Assembly (NCBI GenBank): GCA_016191225.1
Contig: JACPPC010000003.1
Location: 62,001-126,000, forward strand
Length of the DNA: 64,000 nt
Direction: 5' to 3'
From: Gemmatimonadota bacterium
GTDB lineage: Bacteria > Gemmatimonadota > Gemmatimonadetes > Gemmatimonadales > Gemmatimonadaceae
The stretch's first letter is position 1. Every line of letters starts with the position of its first letter. Below the pieces are notes generated by a model. It was not told the origin of the DNA. It saw nothing but the letters and a program-made list of their open reading frames with translations, and ran no database searches. Shown here piece by piece: positions 1-8,924 of the stretch. The position numbers and the translations under genes are program-made.

Positions 1-561
1 CGGGCCCTCGACCTCGACGCGGGGTACGGCGCCGTGCGCCTGTCGCTGGCGCGCCTGCTCAGCGCACAGGGCGAGGGCGCGGGGGCCGAGGAGCAGCTCC
101 TCGCCGCGATCGATGCCGTGCCCACGTGGGACGAGCCCCAGCTCGAGCTGGCGAGGCTGCGTCGCCACCTCGACCGGCCGCACGAGGCGATGGACCTGCT
201 GATCGCGGTGCTGCGGCGCGACCCGTACCACTTCGAGGCCCTGCTCACCCTTGGCGAGTCACTCCTCGACACCGGCGAGGTGCGCGACGCGGCGACCGCC
301 TTCGCCCGCATCCTGCGCTTCGACCCGTCGCACGCCGGGGCGCTGTACTACAGCGGCACGCTGCTGGCCCGCCAAAGCCGCTGGCGCGACGCGATCATCG
401 CCTGGCACCGCGTGACGGAGGTCGAGCCCGCCGGCGAGTGGGCGCGCCGCGCCCGCAAGGAGGCGCGCACCGCCGCCGAGCTGTCGCACATCTTCACCCA
501 GCCCGGCGACCCGGGCGTGACGCCGGTGGGCTCGCCCGCCCTTCCCTCCGGGGCGCGCTAG
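1..561 (+). CDS. TPR-repeat protein, 5' truncated by the window edge
   Basis: The frame is open from the first base to TAG at 559-561, so the gene begins upstream; 186 residues are visible. The sequence is almost entirely tetratricopeptide-like helix pairs, with alternating small and aromatic positions such as ALYYSGTLLARQSRWRDAI, and a short Gly/Pro-rich tail. TPR arrays are protein-binding scaffolds; no catalytic motif is seen. The stop codon shares one base with the GTG start of the DUF4388 gene, which implies translational coupling and one operon. The partner is unknown; by context it probably serves the GTPase/chemosensory system encoded downstream. Confidence 0.75.
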   Translation, partial: RALDLDAGYGAVRLSLARLLSAQGEGAGAEEQLLAAIDAVPTWDEPQLELARLRRHLDRPHEAMDLLIAVLRRDPYHFEALLTLGESLLDTGEVRDAATAFARILRFDPSHAGALYYSGTLLARQSRWRDAIIAWHRVTEVEPAGEWARRARKEARTAAELSHIFTQPGDPGVTPVGSPALPSGAR

Positions 562-1706
562 TGGCGATCGAGGGCCCCCTCCGCGAGCTCGGCATCCACG
601 ACGTCTTCCAGCTCCTCGACCTGAGCCGGAAGACGGGGACGCTGGCCGTCACGTCGGAGCTGCGCGACAACGAGGGGACGGTCTACTTCGACGCCGGCAA
701 GGTCATCTACGCCACCATCAAGTCGAACCCGCATCCCCTCGGGCTGATGCTGGTCAAGTCGGGGAGGGTGACGGAGGCCGACCTCGACCGCGCCCTCCTC
801 GCCCAGAAGTCCCGCCCCGGCGTGAAGTTCGGCGCAATCCTCGTCGAGATGGGGGTGATCACCCCGCGCGAGCTCGAGCGGCAGGTCAAGCTGCAGATCG
901 AGGAGGTCGTCTTCGAGCTGATGTCGTGGCGCGAGGGCTTCTTCTCCTTCACCGAGCGCGACATGACCGACGTCCCCGCCGGCGCGACGGTGCAGGTGAG
1001 CACCGAGTCGCTGCTCATGGAGGGGGCGCGCCGCATCGACGAGTGGAGCCGCATCGCCGACAAGGTGCCGCACCTCGCCGTCATCCCCGTCCTCGCCGAC
1101 GTCTCCGACGCCCACTCGGCGCAGCTCGAGCTCCTCCCCAACGAGTGGGAGATGCTGAGCATGATCGACGGAGGAGCCGACCTCCGCGAGATCGCCGCCG
1201 CCCTCGTCCGCAGCGAGTTCGACGTCGCCCGCATCGCCTACGGCCTCGTCAGCACCGGCATCGTGACGCTGCGCATGCCGTCGCGGGTCAGCACCCGCGC
1301 CCTCCTCCCCGTGGACGACGCCACGCCGCACCTCACGGCGGCCAGCGCGGCGCTGGCGGAGAACCAGCTCGAGGCCGCGCTGGTGGCGGCGCGGCAGGCG
1401 ATCGCCGCCGACCCCGGGTCCGTCGACGGGCGCCTCCTCGCCGGCCGGGCCCTGCTGCGGCTGGGCCACCTGGGCGAGGCCGTGGACGAGCTGCGCCGCG
1501 GCGCGCAACTGGATCCCTCGAACCCGGCGATGTCGCTGGAACTGGCGTTCGCGGCCGCCCGGGCAGGACATTTCGCGGAGGCGCTGGAGCGGTGGCAGCG
1601 GTATCTCGCCGAGATGCCCGCCTCGCCCCTCGGCCCGCGCGTGCGCGCGGCCATCGAGGCCACGCGCCGGCTCACCGCCCTGATCGAGGAACACGCGAGT
1701 GTCTGA
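561..1706 (+). CDS. DUF4388 (PATAN) domain protein with C-terminal TPR
   Basis: 381 residues from a GTG that overlaps the previous stop by one base. The frame is open far upstream, but the PATAN-like start MAIEGPLRELGIHDVFQLL fixes this codon: the second DUF4388 protein of the operon begins almost identically (MAIKGSLREASLPDVLQLL). Residues 1-100 are the DUF4388 fold. A middle alpha/beta region (about 100-260) is shared with the paralogue, including the conserved ESLLMEGARRIDEWS. The last 120 residues are TPR-like. PATAN domains are known from PatA-like signalling proteins and are often found with small GTPases and two-component systems. The role here is inferred to be a scaffold or sensor for the MglA-type GTPase. 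No kinase or GTPase motif is present. Confidence 0.8.
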   Translation: MAIEGPLRELGIHDVFQLLDLSRKTGTLAVTSELRDNEGTVYFDAGKVIYATIKSNPHPLGLMLVKSGRVTEADLDRALLAQKSRPGVKFGAILVEMGVITPRELERQVKLQIEEVVFELMSWREGFFSFTERDMTDVPAGATVQVSTESLLMEGARRIDEWSRIADKVPHLAVIPVLADVSDAHSAQLELLPNEWEMLSMIDGGADLREIAAALVRSEFDVARIAYGLVSTGIVTLRMPSRVSTRALLPVDDATPHLTAASAALAENQLEAALVAARQAIAADPGSVDGRLLAGRALLRLGHLGEAVDELRRGAQLDPSNPAMSLELAFAAARAGHFAEALERWQRYLAEMPASPLGPRVRAAIEATRRLTALIEEHASV

Positions 1707-2544
1707 CGACATCGCCCGCCTGAGTGAAGCGCTGGCCCGCGATCCCGCGAGCCTCGCCTTCATCGAGCTCGCCGAGGCGCTGCGCAAGCGCGGCGATGTC
1801 GAGGTGGCGACCAAGGTCGCGCTCCGGGGCCTCGAGCGGCACCCCCACCTCGGCGCGGCGCACGACGTCCTCGCCCGCCTCTACGCGGACGCGGGGGACC
1901 TCGAGCGCGCCTTCGACGAGTGGGACATGGTGCTGCGCTTCACCCCCGGGCACGCCGGCGCGCTCAAGGGGCTCGGCTTCGTGCGCTTCCACCAGGGGCA
2001 GCTCGCCGAGGCCGAGCGGTGGCTGGCGCAGGCGGCGGCCGCCGACCCGGCCGACGAGCGCAACCTTGGCGCCCTCGCCTACGTTCGGCAGCAGCTCGGC
2101 ACCGCCGCGGCGCCGGACGCGGCGGCGCCGCCGGCGGAGGCCCGGGCCGCCGCCTCGGGGCACCGCGCCACCGGCACGATGGGGGCCCGCGAGCTCTTTG
2201 CCGACATCCTCGGCGCCGAGAAGGGGATGGCGCTCCTGCTCGACGAGCACGGGCTGGTGATGGCCGGCGGGCACGAGGTCGACGGGCGCGACGTGGGGCA
2301 GGAGGTCGGGGCCCAGCTCGACAGCGTGGGCGAGGAGGCCGAGCGGGCGATGCGCCACCTCGGGCTGGGCGCCTGGACGTCGATCGTGTTCGAGACCGAG
2401 CAGTCCACGGTGGCGATGGCGCCCGGCCCCGAGAACTCGCTGATGCTGGTGAGCGCGAGCCGGGCGACGCCGGTGGGCTTCGTGCGCCGCATGCTCGAGC
2501 GCTCGCTGCAGCGCGCCGGCCGCTTCCTCGGGGGGGGCCGGTGA
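1699..2544 (+). CDS. TPR + roadblock/LC7 domain protein
   Basis: 281 residues from GTG 1699, overlapping the previous gene by 8 nt. The N-terminal 125 residues are TPR repeats (LARDPASLAFIELAEALRKR and similar). An Ala/Pro linker (about 130-155) leads to a roadblock/LC7-like domain from about 160, with the typical 'LLLDEHGLVMAGG' strand and a late 'ENSLMLVSAS' strand. Roadblock domains are the fold of MglB, which binds and activates MglA GTPases. The MglA-type GTPase lies 860 nt downstream, so this is a plausible partner or GTPase-activating subunit. That role is inferred from family and context. Confidence 0.75.
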   Translation: MSDDIARLSEALARDPASLAFIELAEALRKRGDVEVATKVALRGLERHPHLGAAHDVLARLYADAGDLERAFDEWDMVLRFTPGHAGALKGLGFVRFHQGQLAEAERWLAQAAAADPADERNLGALAYVRQQLGTAAAPDAAAPPAEARAAASGHRATGTMGARELFADILGAEKGMALLLDEHGLVMAGGHEVDGRDVGQEVGAQLDSVGEEAERAMRHLGLGAWTSIVFETEQSTVAMAPGPENSLMLVSASRATPVGFVRRMLERSLQRAGRFLGGGR

Positions 2545-2897
2545 GGGCGTCGCCGTTCGCCGAGTTGCTCGCGGCGCTGATCCGCCAGCGCGGCGTGACC
2601 GGCGCGCTGGTGGTCTCCGAGGCCGACGGGATCGTCGTCGACGCGAACGTGAGCATCGGGCTCAAGGCCGAGGTGCTGGCGGCGCTGTCGGCGTCGCTCT
2701 ACCGGCGGGCGCGGCTGGCGGCCGCCGCGGCGGGCTACGGCGAGGCGACCTTCCTGCAGCTCGAGGCGGCGCAGGGGCGCATCTGCGCCGTGGGGCGCAG
2801 CGACCTCGTGCTGGTGGCGGTCACCGAGCCCGGCGCCAACGTCGGCCTCGTGCGCATGGAAATGCTCAAGGGGCTGCAGGGCGGGGCGCTCGGATGA
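2541..2897 (+). CDS. Roadblock/LC7 domain protein
   Basis: 118 residues from GTG 2541 (GTGA overlap with the previous stop). It is a single roadblock/LC7 fold: 'GVTGALVVSEADGIVVDANV' then an amphipathic helix, and a C-terminal 'VLVAVTEPGANVGLVRMEM' strand-helix. The length matches a stand-alone MglB-like subunit. It is the second of three consecutive roadblock-type genes before the GTPase. Such proteins usually dimerise and act on Ras-like GTPases. Which of the three is the activator cannot be told from sequence alone. Confidence 0.75.
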   Translation: MRASPFAELLAALIRQRGVTGALVVSEADGIVVDANVSIGLKAEVLAALSASLYRRARLAAAAAGYGEATFLQLEAAQGRICAVGRSDLVLVAVTEPGANVGLVRMEMLKGLQGGALG

Positions 2898-3367
2898 CCT
2901 CGATCGCCGTCACCGAGGCGTGGGCGGAGGCGCCGATGCGCGCCTTCGTCGACGACGCACGGGTGCAGCTCGCCGTGCTCCTGCACACGAGCGGCCAGGT
3001 GCTCGCGCAGCACGGCTTCGGCAAGCGCATGGACGTGATGTCGGCGTGCGCGCTGGCGGCGGCGATCCACGCCAGCGCGAGCGAGCTCGGCAGGATGCTC
3101 GACGGCAAGCCGTTCAGCGGGCTGCACTACGCCGGCAGGCGGAAGCAGATCTTCCTCGGGGTCGCCGAGACGCGGCGGGGCCCGTTCCTGCTCCTGACCG
3201 TGTTCGACGAGAACGCGTCGCTGGGGCTGGTGCAGCTCTACTTCGGCGAGTTCCGCGCCAGGCTGTCCACCGCCGCCCCCGAGCCGGCCAAGGACACCAC
3301 GCCCCTCAACGAGCACTTCGAGGGCGAGCTCAACCGCAACCTGTCGGCGCTGTTCGGCCGGTCGTGA
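2894..3367 (+). CDS. Roadblock/LC7-like protein
   Basis: 157 residues from ATG 2894 (ATGA overlap). The core has roadblock-type features: 'VLLHTSGQVLAQHG', a long helix with 'SACALAAAIHASASELGRML', and a closing strand 'GPFLLLTVFDENASLGLVQL'. The C-terminal 35 residues are an extra charged tail. It is more divergent than the neighbouring roadblock proteins. It immediately precedes the MglA-type GTPase with a 38 nt gap, the usual place for an MglB-like partner. Confidence 0.7.
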   Translation: MTSIAVTEAWAEAPMRAFVDDARVQLAVLLHTSGQVLAQHGFGKRMDVMSACALAAAIHASASELGRMLDGKPFSGLHYAGRRKQIFLGVAETRRGPFLLLTVFDENASLGLVQLYFGEFRARLSTAAPEPAKDTTPLNEHFEGELNRNLSALFGRS

Positions 3368-3405
3368 CGCCCATGCCCACCCTCCGCTGACTCCGCGAGC
3401 GCCCC

Positions 3406-4011
3406 GTGTCGATCGTCAACTACGCCACGCGCGAAATCACCTGCAAGATCGTCTACTACGGCGCCGGCCGCAGCGGCAAGACGACGAACCTGCAGTACAT
3501 CTACGCGCAGGTGCCGCCGGACCGGAAGGGCAACATGGTCTCGCTGGCCACCCAGACCGACCGCACCCTCTTCTTCGACTTCCTGCCCCTCGACCTCGGC
3601 ACGATCTCGGGCTTCACCACGCGCTTCCAGCTCTACACCGTCCCCGGCCAGGTGTACTACCAGGCCACCCGCAAGCTCGTGCTGCAGGGGGCCGACGGCG
3701 TGGTCTTCGTGGCCGACAGCCAGTCCCGCCAGCTCGACGAGAACATCGAGAGCATGCAGGACCTGCACGGCAACCTCGCCGAGCACGGCATCGACGCGCG
3801 CACCGTGCCGCTGGTGGTGCAGTACAACAAGCGCGACCTGCCGCAGGAGTTGCTGAGCACCATCGACGAGCTGCAGGACGTCGTGAACTTCCGCGGCGTC
3901 CCCGACTTCCCCGCCGACGCGCTGCACGGCCCCGGTGTGTTCGAGACGTTGCGCGGCATCTCGGAGATCGTGCTCAAGCGGCTCAGCGCCACGCAGTCGA
4001 CGCCGCGGTGA
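3406..4011 (+). CDS. mglA: MglA-family small Ras-like GTPase
   Basis: 201 residues from GTG 3406. P-loop GAGRSGKT is at residues 19-26. The switch II region is TVPGQVYY, the 'VPGQ' form typical of MglA rather than Ras DxxG. The base-specificity motif is NKRD. Length and motifs match MglA, a GTP-dependent polarity switch in Myxococcus and relatives. It likely cycles with one of the three upstream roadblock proteins and recruits effectors such as the neighbouring TPR, PATAN or AAA+ proteins; that part is inference. The next gene starts 7 nt after the stop. Confidence 0.9.
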   Translation: MSIVNYATREITCKIVYYGAGRSGKTTNLQYIYAQVPPDRKGNMVSLATQTDRTLFFDFLPLDLGTISGFTTRFQLYTVPGQVYYQATRKLVLQGADGVVFVADSQSRQLDENIESMQDLHGNLAEHGIDARTVPLVVQYNKRDLPQELLSTIDELQDVVNFRGVPDFPADALHGPGVFETLRGISEIVLKRLSATQSTPR

Positions 4012-4018
4012 CCCCCAG

Positions 4019-5947
4019 GTGACCGCCTCGCGCTTCCGCTTCGACACCTACGTCGTCGGCTCGGCCAACCGCCTCGCCGTGGGCGCCGCGCGCGCGGTGG
4101 CCGAGGCGCCGGGGGCGGTCTACAACCCGCTCTTCATCCACGGCCCGAGCGGCCTCGGCAAGACCCACCTCCTCGCCGCCATCGGCTCGCACGCACGGCA
4201 GCTCCAGCCGTCGCTGCAGGTCGAGTACGTCGGCTTCGACGACTTCGTGGAGCAGTTCCACGCGTCGGTGTCGGCCGGCGAGATGGAGACTTTCCGCCGC
4301 CGCTGGGGCGCGGTCGACCTGCTGCTGCTCGACGACGTGCAGTTCCTCACCGGCCGGCGCGAGCTCCAGGGCGAGCTCCTGCGGCTGTTCAACGCGCTGC
4401 AGGGTACGGGGAAGCAGGTCGTCCTGTCGAGCGACCGGCCGCCACAGGAGATCTCCGACGTCGACGAGCGGCTCGTGTCGCGTCTCGCCGGCGGGCTGAT
4501 CGTCGACATCGGCGCCCCCGACTACGAGACCCGGCTGGCGATCCTCCGTGCCGCCACCACCGAGCGCAACGTGCAGGTCGCCACCGACGTGCTCGAGACG
4601 ATCGCGCGGCTCCAGCTCCCCAACGTGCGCGAGCTGCACGGCGCGCTGAACCGGGTCGTGGCCGAGCAGTCGCTGGCCGGCCGCCGCGTGACCTCCGGGG
4701 AGGTGTGGGAGCTCGCCGGATCCAAGGGCGTCCCCCCCGAGGTCGAGGCCCCGCGGCGCGCCTCCGATGGCACCTCGCTGGGCGGCGAGTACGCGAGCTT
4801 CCTGTCCGACATCGCGAGCGCCGTGGCGGCCAGCGTCGAGCCGTGGAAGTCGCGCCTCGCCGAGGCGATCGCCTACTGGCGCGGCGAGGGGTTCCGCACC
4901 GGCGTGCTCGAGCGCGCGATGCAGCTCGGCGCGGCCCCCGACATCGACGCACTGCTGGGGACCTTCACGGCCGCGGTCGAGCACATGCGGCAGCTCGAGC
5001 GGCACGCCGTCACGGTGGACCCCCTGCTGGGCGGCAACGAGGTCTTTCGCGACCCCGAGCGCATCGACGACGCCGAGGCGCTGGTGGACCGCGCCCTCGC
5101 CGGCGACACGCCGCCCCCCGGCCCCGACCCCGCCTTCACCCGGCAGGGCTTCGAGTCGGCCGGCTCCAACCAGCTCGCCGCGCGCGCTGCCGACGCGGTG
5201 GTCGCCGAGCCGGGCGCGCGCTACAACCCGCTCGTCATCCACGGCCCGAGCGGCACCGGCAAGACGCACCTCCTGCACGCGGTCGGCAACGCCCTCGTGG
5301 TGTCGGGGGCGAGGCGGGTGGCTTGCGCCGGCGCGCAGGCATTCATCGAGGAGCTCGTGGGTGCCCTGCAGGACGGCTCGGTGGACCGGTGGCGGGCGCG
5401 CTACCGCGGCGTGGACGCGCTGCTGCTCGACGACGTGCACTTCTTCGCCGGCACCGAGCGGGCGCAGGAGGAGCTCTTCCACCTCTTCAACGAGTTGCAC
5501 GGCCAGGGGCGCCAGATCGTCTTCACGTCGAACGTGGCACCCAAGGACCTCACGGGGCTCGAGGACCGGCTGCGCTCGCGCCTCGAGGGGGGCCTCGTGG
5601 TGAGCATGCAGCCCCCCGAGCGGACGCTGCGCGAGGCGCTCTACCGGCGCTGGCTCTCCGGCTGGGGGGTCACCGCCGACGACGAGCTCCTGCGCTACCT
5701 CGGCGAGCGGCCGGCCAATACGGCGCGCGAGGTCCAGGGCACCGCGTCGCGGCTGCGCGAGGCGGCGGCGCAGGCCAACGTCACCCTCACCCTCGGCTTC
5801 GCGATGGAGACCCTCGAGCCGCAGCGGCGCGCGTCGCTCGCGGTGCCGCGCGCCTCGGGGGGGATCGACGCCTTCCTGCTGAACGAGGAGAAGATCGTCT
5901 GGGACTGGCCCGACGTGAGCGGGCGCGTGATCGAGGAGCTCCGCTAG
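4019..5947 (+). CDS. Protein with two tandem DnaA-type AAA+ ATPase modules
   Basis: 642 residues from GTG 4019, chosen because it lies 7 nt after the GTPase stop and begins just before the DnaA-like 'FDTYVVGSANRLAVGAA'. Module 1 has Walker A GPSGLGKTH (42-50) and Walker B LLLLDDVQFL (Asp105-106). Module 2 repeats the pattern: 'FESAGSNQLAARAA', Walker A GPSGTGKTH (409-417) and Walker B LLLDDVHFF (Asp471-472). 'YNPLFIHGPSG' and 'YNPLVIHGPSG' are hallmark DnaA/Hda sequences. A charged helical linker (about 260-375) joins them. There is no DnaA domain IV helix-turn-helix; the C-terminus is short and acidic. Origin binding is therefore unlikely. The place in a GTPase/chemosensory operon suggests an assembly or localisation ATPase. 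No function can be assigned from homology alone. Confidence 0.85.
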   Translation: MTASRFRFDTYVVGSANRLAVGAARAVAEAPGAVYNPLFIHGPSGLGKTHLLAAIGSHARQLQPSLQVEYVGFDDFVEQFHASVSAGEMETFRRRWGAVDLLLLDDVQFLTGRRELQGELLRLFNALQGTGKQVVLSSDRPPQEISDVDERLVSRLAGGLIVDIGAPDYETRLAILRAATTERNVQVATDVLETIARLQLPNVRELHGALNRVVAEQSLAGRRVTSGEVWELAGSKGVPPEVEAPRRASDGTSLGGEYASFLSDIASAVAASVEPWKSRLAEAIAYWRGEGFRTGVLERAMQLGAAPDIDALLGTFTAAVEHMRQLERHAVTVDPLLGGNEVFRDPERIDDAEALVDRALAGDTPPPGPDPAFTRQGFESAGSNQLAARAADAVVAEPGARYNPLVIHGPSGTGKTHLLHAVGNALVVSGARRVACAGAQAFIEELVGALQDGSVDRWRARYRGVDALLLDDVHFFAGTERAQEELFHLFNELHGQGRQIVFTSNVAPKDLTGLEDRLRSRLEGGLVVSMQPPERTLREALYRRWLSGWGVTADDELLRYLGERPANTAREVQGTASRLREAAAQANVTLTLGFAMETLEPQRRASLAVPRASGGIDAFLLNEEKIVWDWPDVSGRVIEELR

Positions 5948-7570
5948 GTGGCGATCAAGGGCTCCCTCCGCGAGGCGTCGCTCCCCGACGTGCTCCAGCT
6001 CCTCACGCTGGGCAAGAAGTCCGGCTGCCTGTCGGTCACCCACCGGTCGAACTTCGGCTACATCTACTTCGACAAGGGGCGGATCTCCTATGCGTCGATC
6101 GTCAACCGGCGCGACCGCCTCGGCGACCTGCTGGTGAAGACCGGCGCGATCTCGCAGTCGCAGCTCGACCAGGCGATCGACCAGCAGGGGCGCGAGCGCG
6201 ACAAGAAGCTCGGCGAGATCATGGTCGGGATGGGCCTCCTCGCCCGCGAGGGGCTCGTCGCCCACATCCGCACCCAGATCGAGGAGGCCGTCTACTTCCT
6301 GTTCACGTGGACGCAGGGGACCTTCTCGTTCGAGCCCGACGTCACTCCCGAGCAGCAGGACGTCCTCGTCTCGATCAACCCCGAGTCCCTCCTCCTCGAG
6401 GGGGCGCGCCGGGTGGACGAGTGGTCGCTGATCGAGAAGAAGATCCCCAGCTTCGACCTCGTCTTCGACGTCGACCGCCACAAGCTGCGCGAGGCCGCCG
6501 TCAAGCTCACCGACGAGCAGAACCAGCTCCTTCTCCTCGTCGACGGGCGTCGCGACGTCGCGACCCTGATCGAGGAGTCGGGGATGGTCGAGTTCGAGGT
6601 CGGCAAGGCGCTCTACGGCCTGATCACCGCCGGCTTCACGCAGCGCGTCGGCAAGAGCCGCCCCACCACCGACGCCGTGAGCGAGGCGCGCGTCGAGGAG
6701 CACCGCAACCTCGGCATCGCCTTCTACAAGACGGGAATGCTCGACGAGGCGGTGCGCGAGTTCCGCCGCGTGATCGACCTTCGCGAGGGGGACGTCCCGG
6801 CCCGCTTCTACACCGGGCTCGTGCACCTCCGGCAGCACCACTGGTCGGAGGCCGTGCGCGTGCTGCAGGAGGTCGCGGCCGCCCCCGGCGGGGCGCGCGT
6901 CGCCGTCTTCCACAACCTCGCCTACGCCCTCGAGCGCAGCGGCCGCGCCCACGAGGCCGGGCTCGCCCTCGACGAGGCCCTCAAGCGCGGCGGCGCCACC
7001 GACGCCATGGTGCAGACCACCGCCGGTGTCGTCGCCCTCCGCGCCGGCGACGCCCAGGGGGCCGACGCGACCCTCGCCTCGGCGCGGCCGCTGTGGGGAC
7101 GCCGCCCGCCGCCGCCCGCCTGGTTCCACTACGCCGCCCTCGCCGCCGCCCTCAGCGGCGACCTCCAGCGCGGCATCGCCCTCCTCACCGAGGGGATCGG
7201 CGTGCATGCCCACGCCGCCGTCCTGTTCAGCAACCTCGCCGCGATGCTCGAGCGCAAGGGACAGGTCGACGACGCGATCAAGGTGGCCGAGCGCGGGGTG
7301 ATGGAGGACGCCGGGCTTCCCCAGCTCCACAAGAACGTCGGCGACCTGCAGTACCGCACCGCGCAGTACGACGAGGCCCTCGAGTCCTTCCAGCGGGCCG
7401 TCAAGCTCGCCCCCGACCTCGGCGCCGACGTGTACCTCAAGCTCGGCAACATCCGCTTCCGCCGGCAGGAGACCGCCGAGGCGGTGAAGTTCTGGGAGCG
7501 CTCGCTCGAGCTCGACCCCGGCAACGCCATCGTCCGGGCCAACCTCGACGCCGTGCGGCGCGGCGCGTGA
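5948..7570 (+). CDS. DUF4388 (PATAN) protein with extended TPR array
   Basis: 540 residues from GTG 5948, directly abutting the previous stop. Residues 1-100 are DUF4388 (opening MAIKGSLREASLPDVLQLL). Residues 100-240 match the middle region of the first DUF4388 protein ('NPESLLLEGARRVDEWSLI'). From about 250 to the end there are seven or so TPR-like units, ending with the canonical 'AVKFWERSLELDPGNAIVRA'. It is a paralogue of the 561-1706 gene with a longer TPR tail. The two bracket the roadblock/GTPase/AAA+ block, which suggests that they are distinct adaptors of one system. No enzymatic motif is visible. Confidence 0.85.
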   Translation: MAIKGSLREASLPDVLQLLTLGKKSGCLSVTHRSNFGYIYFDKGRISYASIVNRRDRLGDLLVKTGAISQSQLDQAIDQQGRERDKKLGEIMVGMGLLAREGLVAHIRTQIEEAVYFLFTWTQGTFSFEPDVTPEQQDVLVSINPESLLLEGARRVDEWSLIEKKIPSFDLVFDVDRHKLREAAVKLTDEQNQLLLLVDGRRDVATLIEESGMVEFEVGKALYGLITAGFTQRVGKSRPTTDAVSEARVEEHRNLGIAFYKTGMLDEAVREFRRVIDLREGDVPARFYTGLVHLRQHHWSEAVRVLQEVAAAPGGARVAVFHNLAYALERSGRAHEAGLALDEALKRGGATDAMVQTTAGVVALRAGDAQGADATLASARPLWGRRPPPPAWFHYAALAAALSGDLQRGIALLTEGIGVHAHAAVLFSNLAAMLERKGQVDDAIKVAERGVMEDAGLPQLHKNVGDLQYRTAQYDEALESFQRAVKLAPDLGADVYLKLGNIRFRRQETAEAVKFWERSLELDPGNAIVRANLDAVRRGA

Positions 7571-8403
7571 ACACCGGCGCCACCAGCGACCCGGGCTTCG
7601 ACGCCCTCACCGCGAAGATCGCCCGCGACCGCGGCTTCGCCTGCGGCAGCTACAAGCCCACCTGCCTCAGGCGGCGAATCGCCGTGCGCATGCGTGCCCG
7701 CGGCGTACACCGGTACGCCGACTATGCCGCCCTCCTCGACCGCGACCGCGACGAGTACGAGAAGCTGATCGACACGCTCACCATCAACGTCACGCGGCTC
7801 TACCGCAATCCGGAGGCCTGGCTGGCGGTCGAGCGCCAGGTCTGGCCGGCGCTGTTCACGCGCAAGGAACGCGAGCTGCGTGCCTGGAGCGCCGGTTGCT
7901 CGAGCGGCGAGGAGCCGTACACCCTCGCCATCTCGGCGCTCCGCGCCGCCGAGGCCGCGGGGACGCCGGCCGCCGCGTCGCGCGTGCGGATCACCGCCAC
8001 CGACATCGACCTTCGCTCGCTCGAGGCGGCGCGTGCCGGCGCCTTCGCCGAGCCGGCCTTCGCCGACGTCCCCGCGGGCGTGCGGGAGCGCTGGTTCGAG
8101 CCCGGCTGGCCCGCCCGCGCCCGCGACGCCGCGCGCGCCCTCGTGCGCGTCGAGCGCCGCGACCTCCTCGAGGAGGCGCCGCCGCCGGGGCCGTGGCACC
8201 TGATCGTCTGCCGCAACGTGATCATCTACTTCGATCGGGAGTCGCAGGAGGCCCTCTTTCACCGCTTCCGCGACGCCCTCGCCCCCGGCGGCTTCCTCGT
8301 CCTCGGCAAGGTCGAGACGCTGCTCGGCGACAGCCGGGCCCTGTTCGAGCCGGTGAACAGCCGCGAGCGGATCTTCCGCCGGCCGCCGGCCGCCGCCGCA
8401 TGA
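7567..8403 (+). CDS. cheR: Chemotaxis receptor methyltransferase CheR
   Basis: 278 residues from GTG 7567 (GTGA overlap). It carries the N-terminal helical CheR domain ('YKPTCLRRRIAVRMRARG') and the SAM-binding motif WSAGCSSGEEPYTLA, followed by 'ITATDIDLRSLEAAR' and 'LIVCRNVIIYFDRE'. All are signature CheR features. It methylates glutamates of chemoreceptors using S-adenosylmethionine and is opposed by CheB. No receptor gene is in the window, so its substrate must be encoded elsewhere. Confidence 0.95.
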   Translation: MNTGATSDPGFDALTAKIARDRGFACGSYKPTCLRRRIAVRMRARGVHRYADYAALLDRDRDEYEKLIDTLTINVTRLYRNPEAWLAVERQVWPALFTRKERELRAWSAGCSSGEEPYTLAISALRAAEAAGTPAAASRVRITATDIDLRSLEAARAGAFAEPAFADVPAGVRERWFEPGWPARARDAARALVRVERRDLLEEAPPPGPWHLIVCRNVIIYFDRESQEALFHRFRDALAPGGFLVLGKVETLLGDSRALFEPVNSRERIFRRPPAAAA

Positions 8404-8924
8404 GCACGCGCGCGCTGCGGGAGCGTCCCGCGATCGAGCGGCCGGGGCGCGAGGTCCGCGTCAAGGTCGCCGACCATGCGATCGCGGGCGACGGGCAACA
8501 CCTCGTCACCCTCGGGCTCGGGTCGTGCGTGGCGATCGCCATCCATGCCCCGCGGGCACGGCTCGGCGCCCTCGCCCATGTGCTCCTTCCCGACACGAGC
8601 ATCGCGCGCGACCGGGGGAACCCCGCCCGCTTCGCCGACCGTGCGGTGCCCCTGCTCGTCGAGGCCCTCCGCGCGCGCGGCGCCACCGAGCCCCTCGTCG
8701 CCAAGCTCGTGGGCGGTGCCGGCATGTTCGCCCAGCTGCTCCGGCAGGGCGGCGTGAACATGGGGGCGCGCAACACCGAGGCGGCGCGCGCCGCCCTCCG
8801 GCTCGCCGGCGTCGCCGTCGTCGCCGAGGATACCGGCGGCGACTACGGCCGGTCGGTCTGGTTCGACACGGCCAGCGGCACCGTCACCGTGCGCTCGCTC
8901 CGCGGGGGGGACCGTGTCCTCTAG
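8400..8924 (+). CDS. cheD: Chemoreceptor glutamine deamidase CheD
   Basis: 174 residues from ATG 8400 (ATGA overlap with cheR). The catalytic dyad is present: Cys43 in LGLGSCVAI and His60 in ALAHVLLP. The 'KLVGGAGMF' and 'GARNTEA' motifs follow, as in other CheD proteins. It deamidates receptor glutamines so that they can be methylated, and in some bacteria it binds CheC. No cheC is seen here. The 3' end overlaps cheB by 11 nt, so cheR, cheD and cheB are probably translated together. Confidence 0.93.
   Translation: MSTRALRERPAIERPGREVRVKVADHAIAGDGQHLVTLGLGSCVAIAIHAPRARLGALAHVLLPDTSIARDRGNPARFADRAVPLLVEALRARGATEPLVAKLVGGAGMFAQLLRQGGVNMGARNTEAARAALRLAGVAVVAEDTGGDYGRSVWFDTASGTVTVRSLRGGDRVL

Noticed and set aside
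4019-5947. Reading the tandem AAA+ gene as the replication initiator dnaA with a nearby origin
   Set aside because: Domain IV (DNA-binding helix-turn-helix) is missing, the module is duplicated, the neighbours are signalling genes, and I see no cluster of DnaA boxes around it.
3983-7330. A minus-strand open frame of about 1,115 codons across the AAA+ and DUF4388 genes
   Set aside because: Same reason: antisense shadow with no domain sequence or start context, while the plus strand has clear Walker motifs and TPRs.
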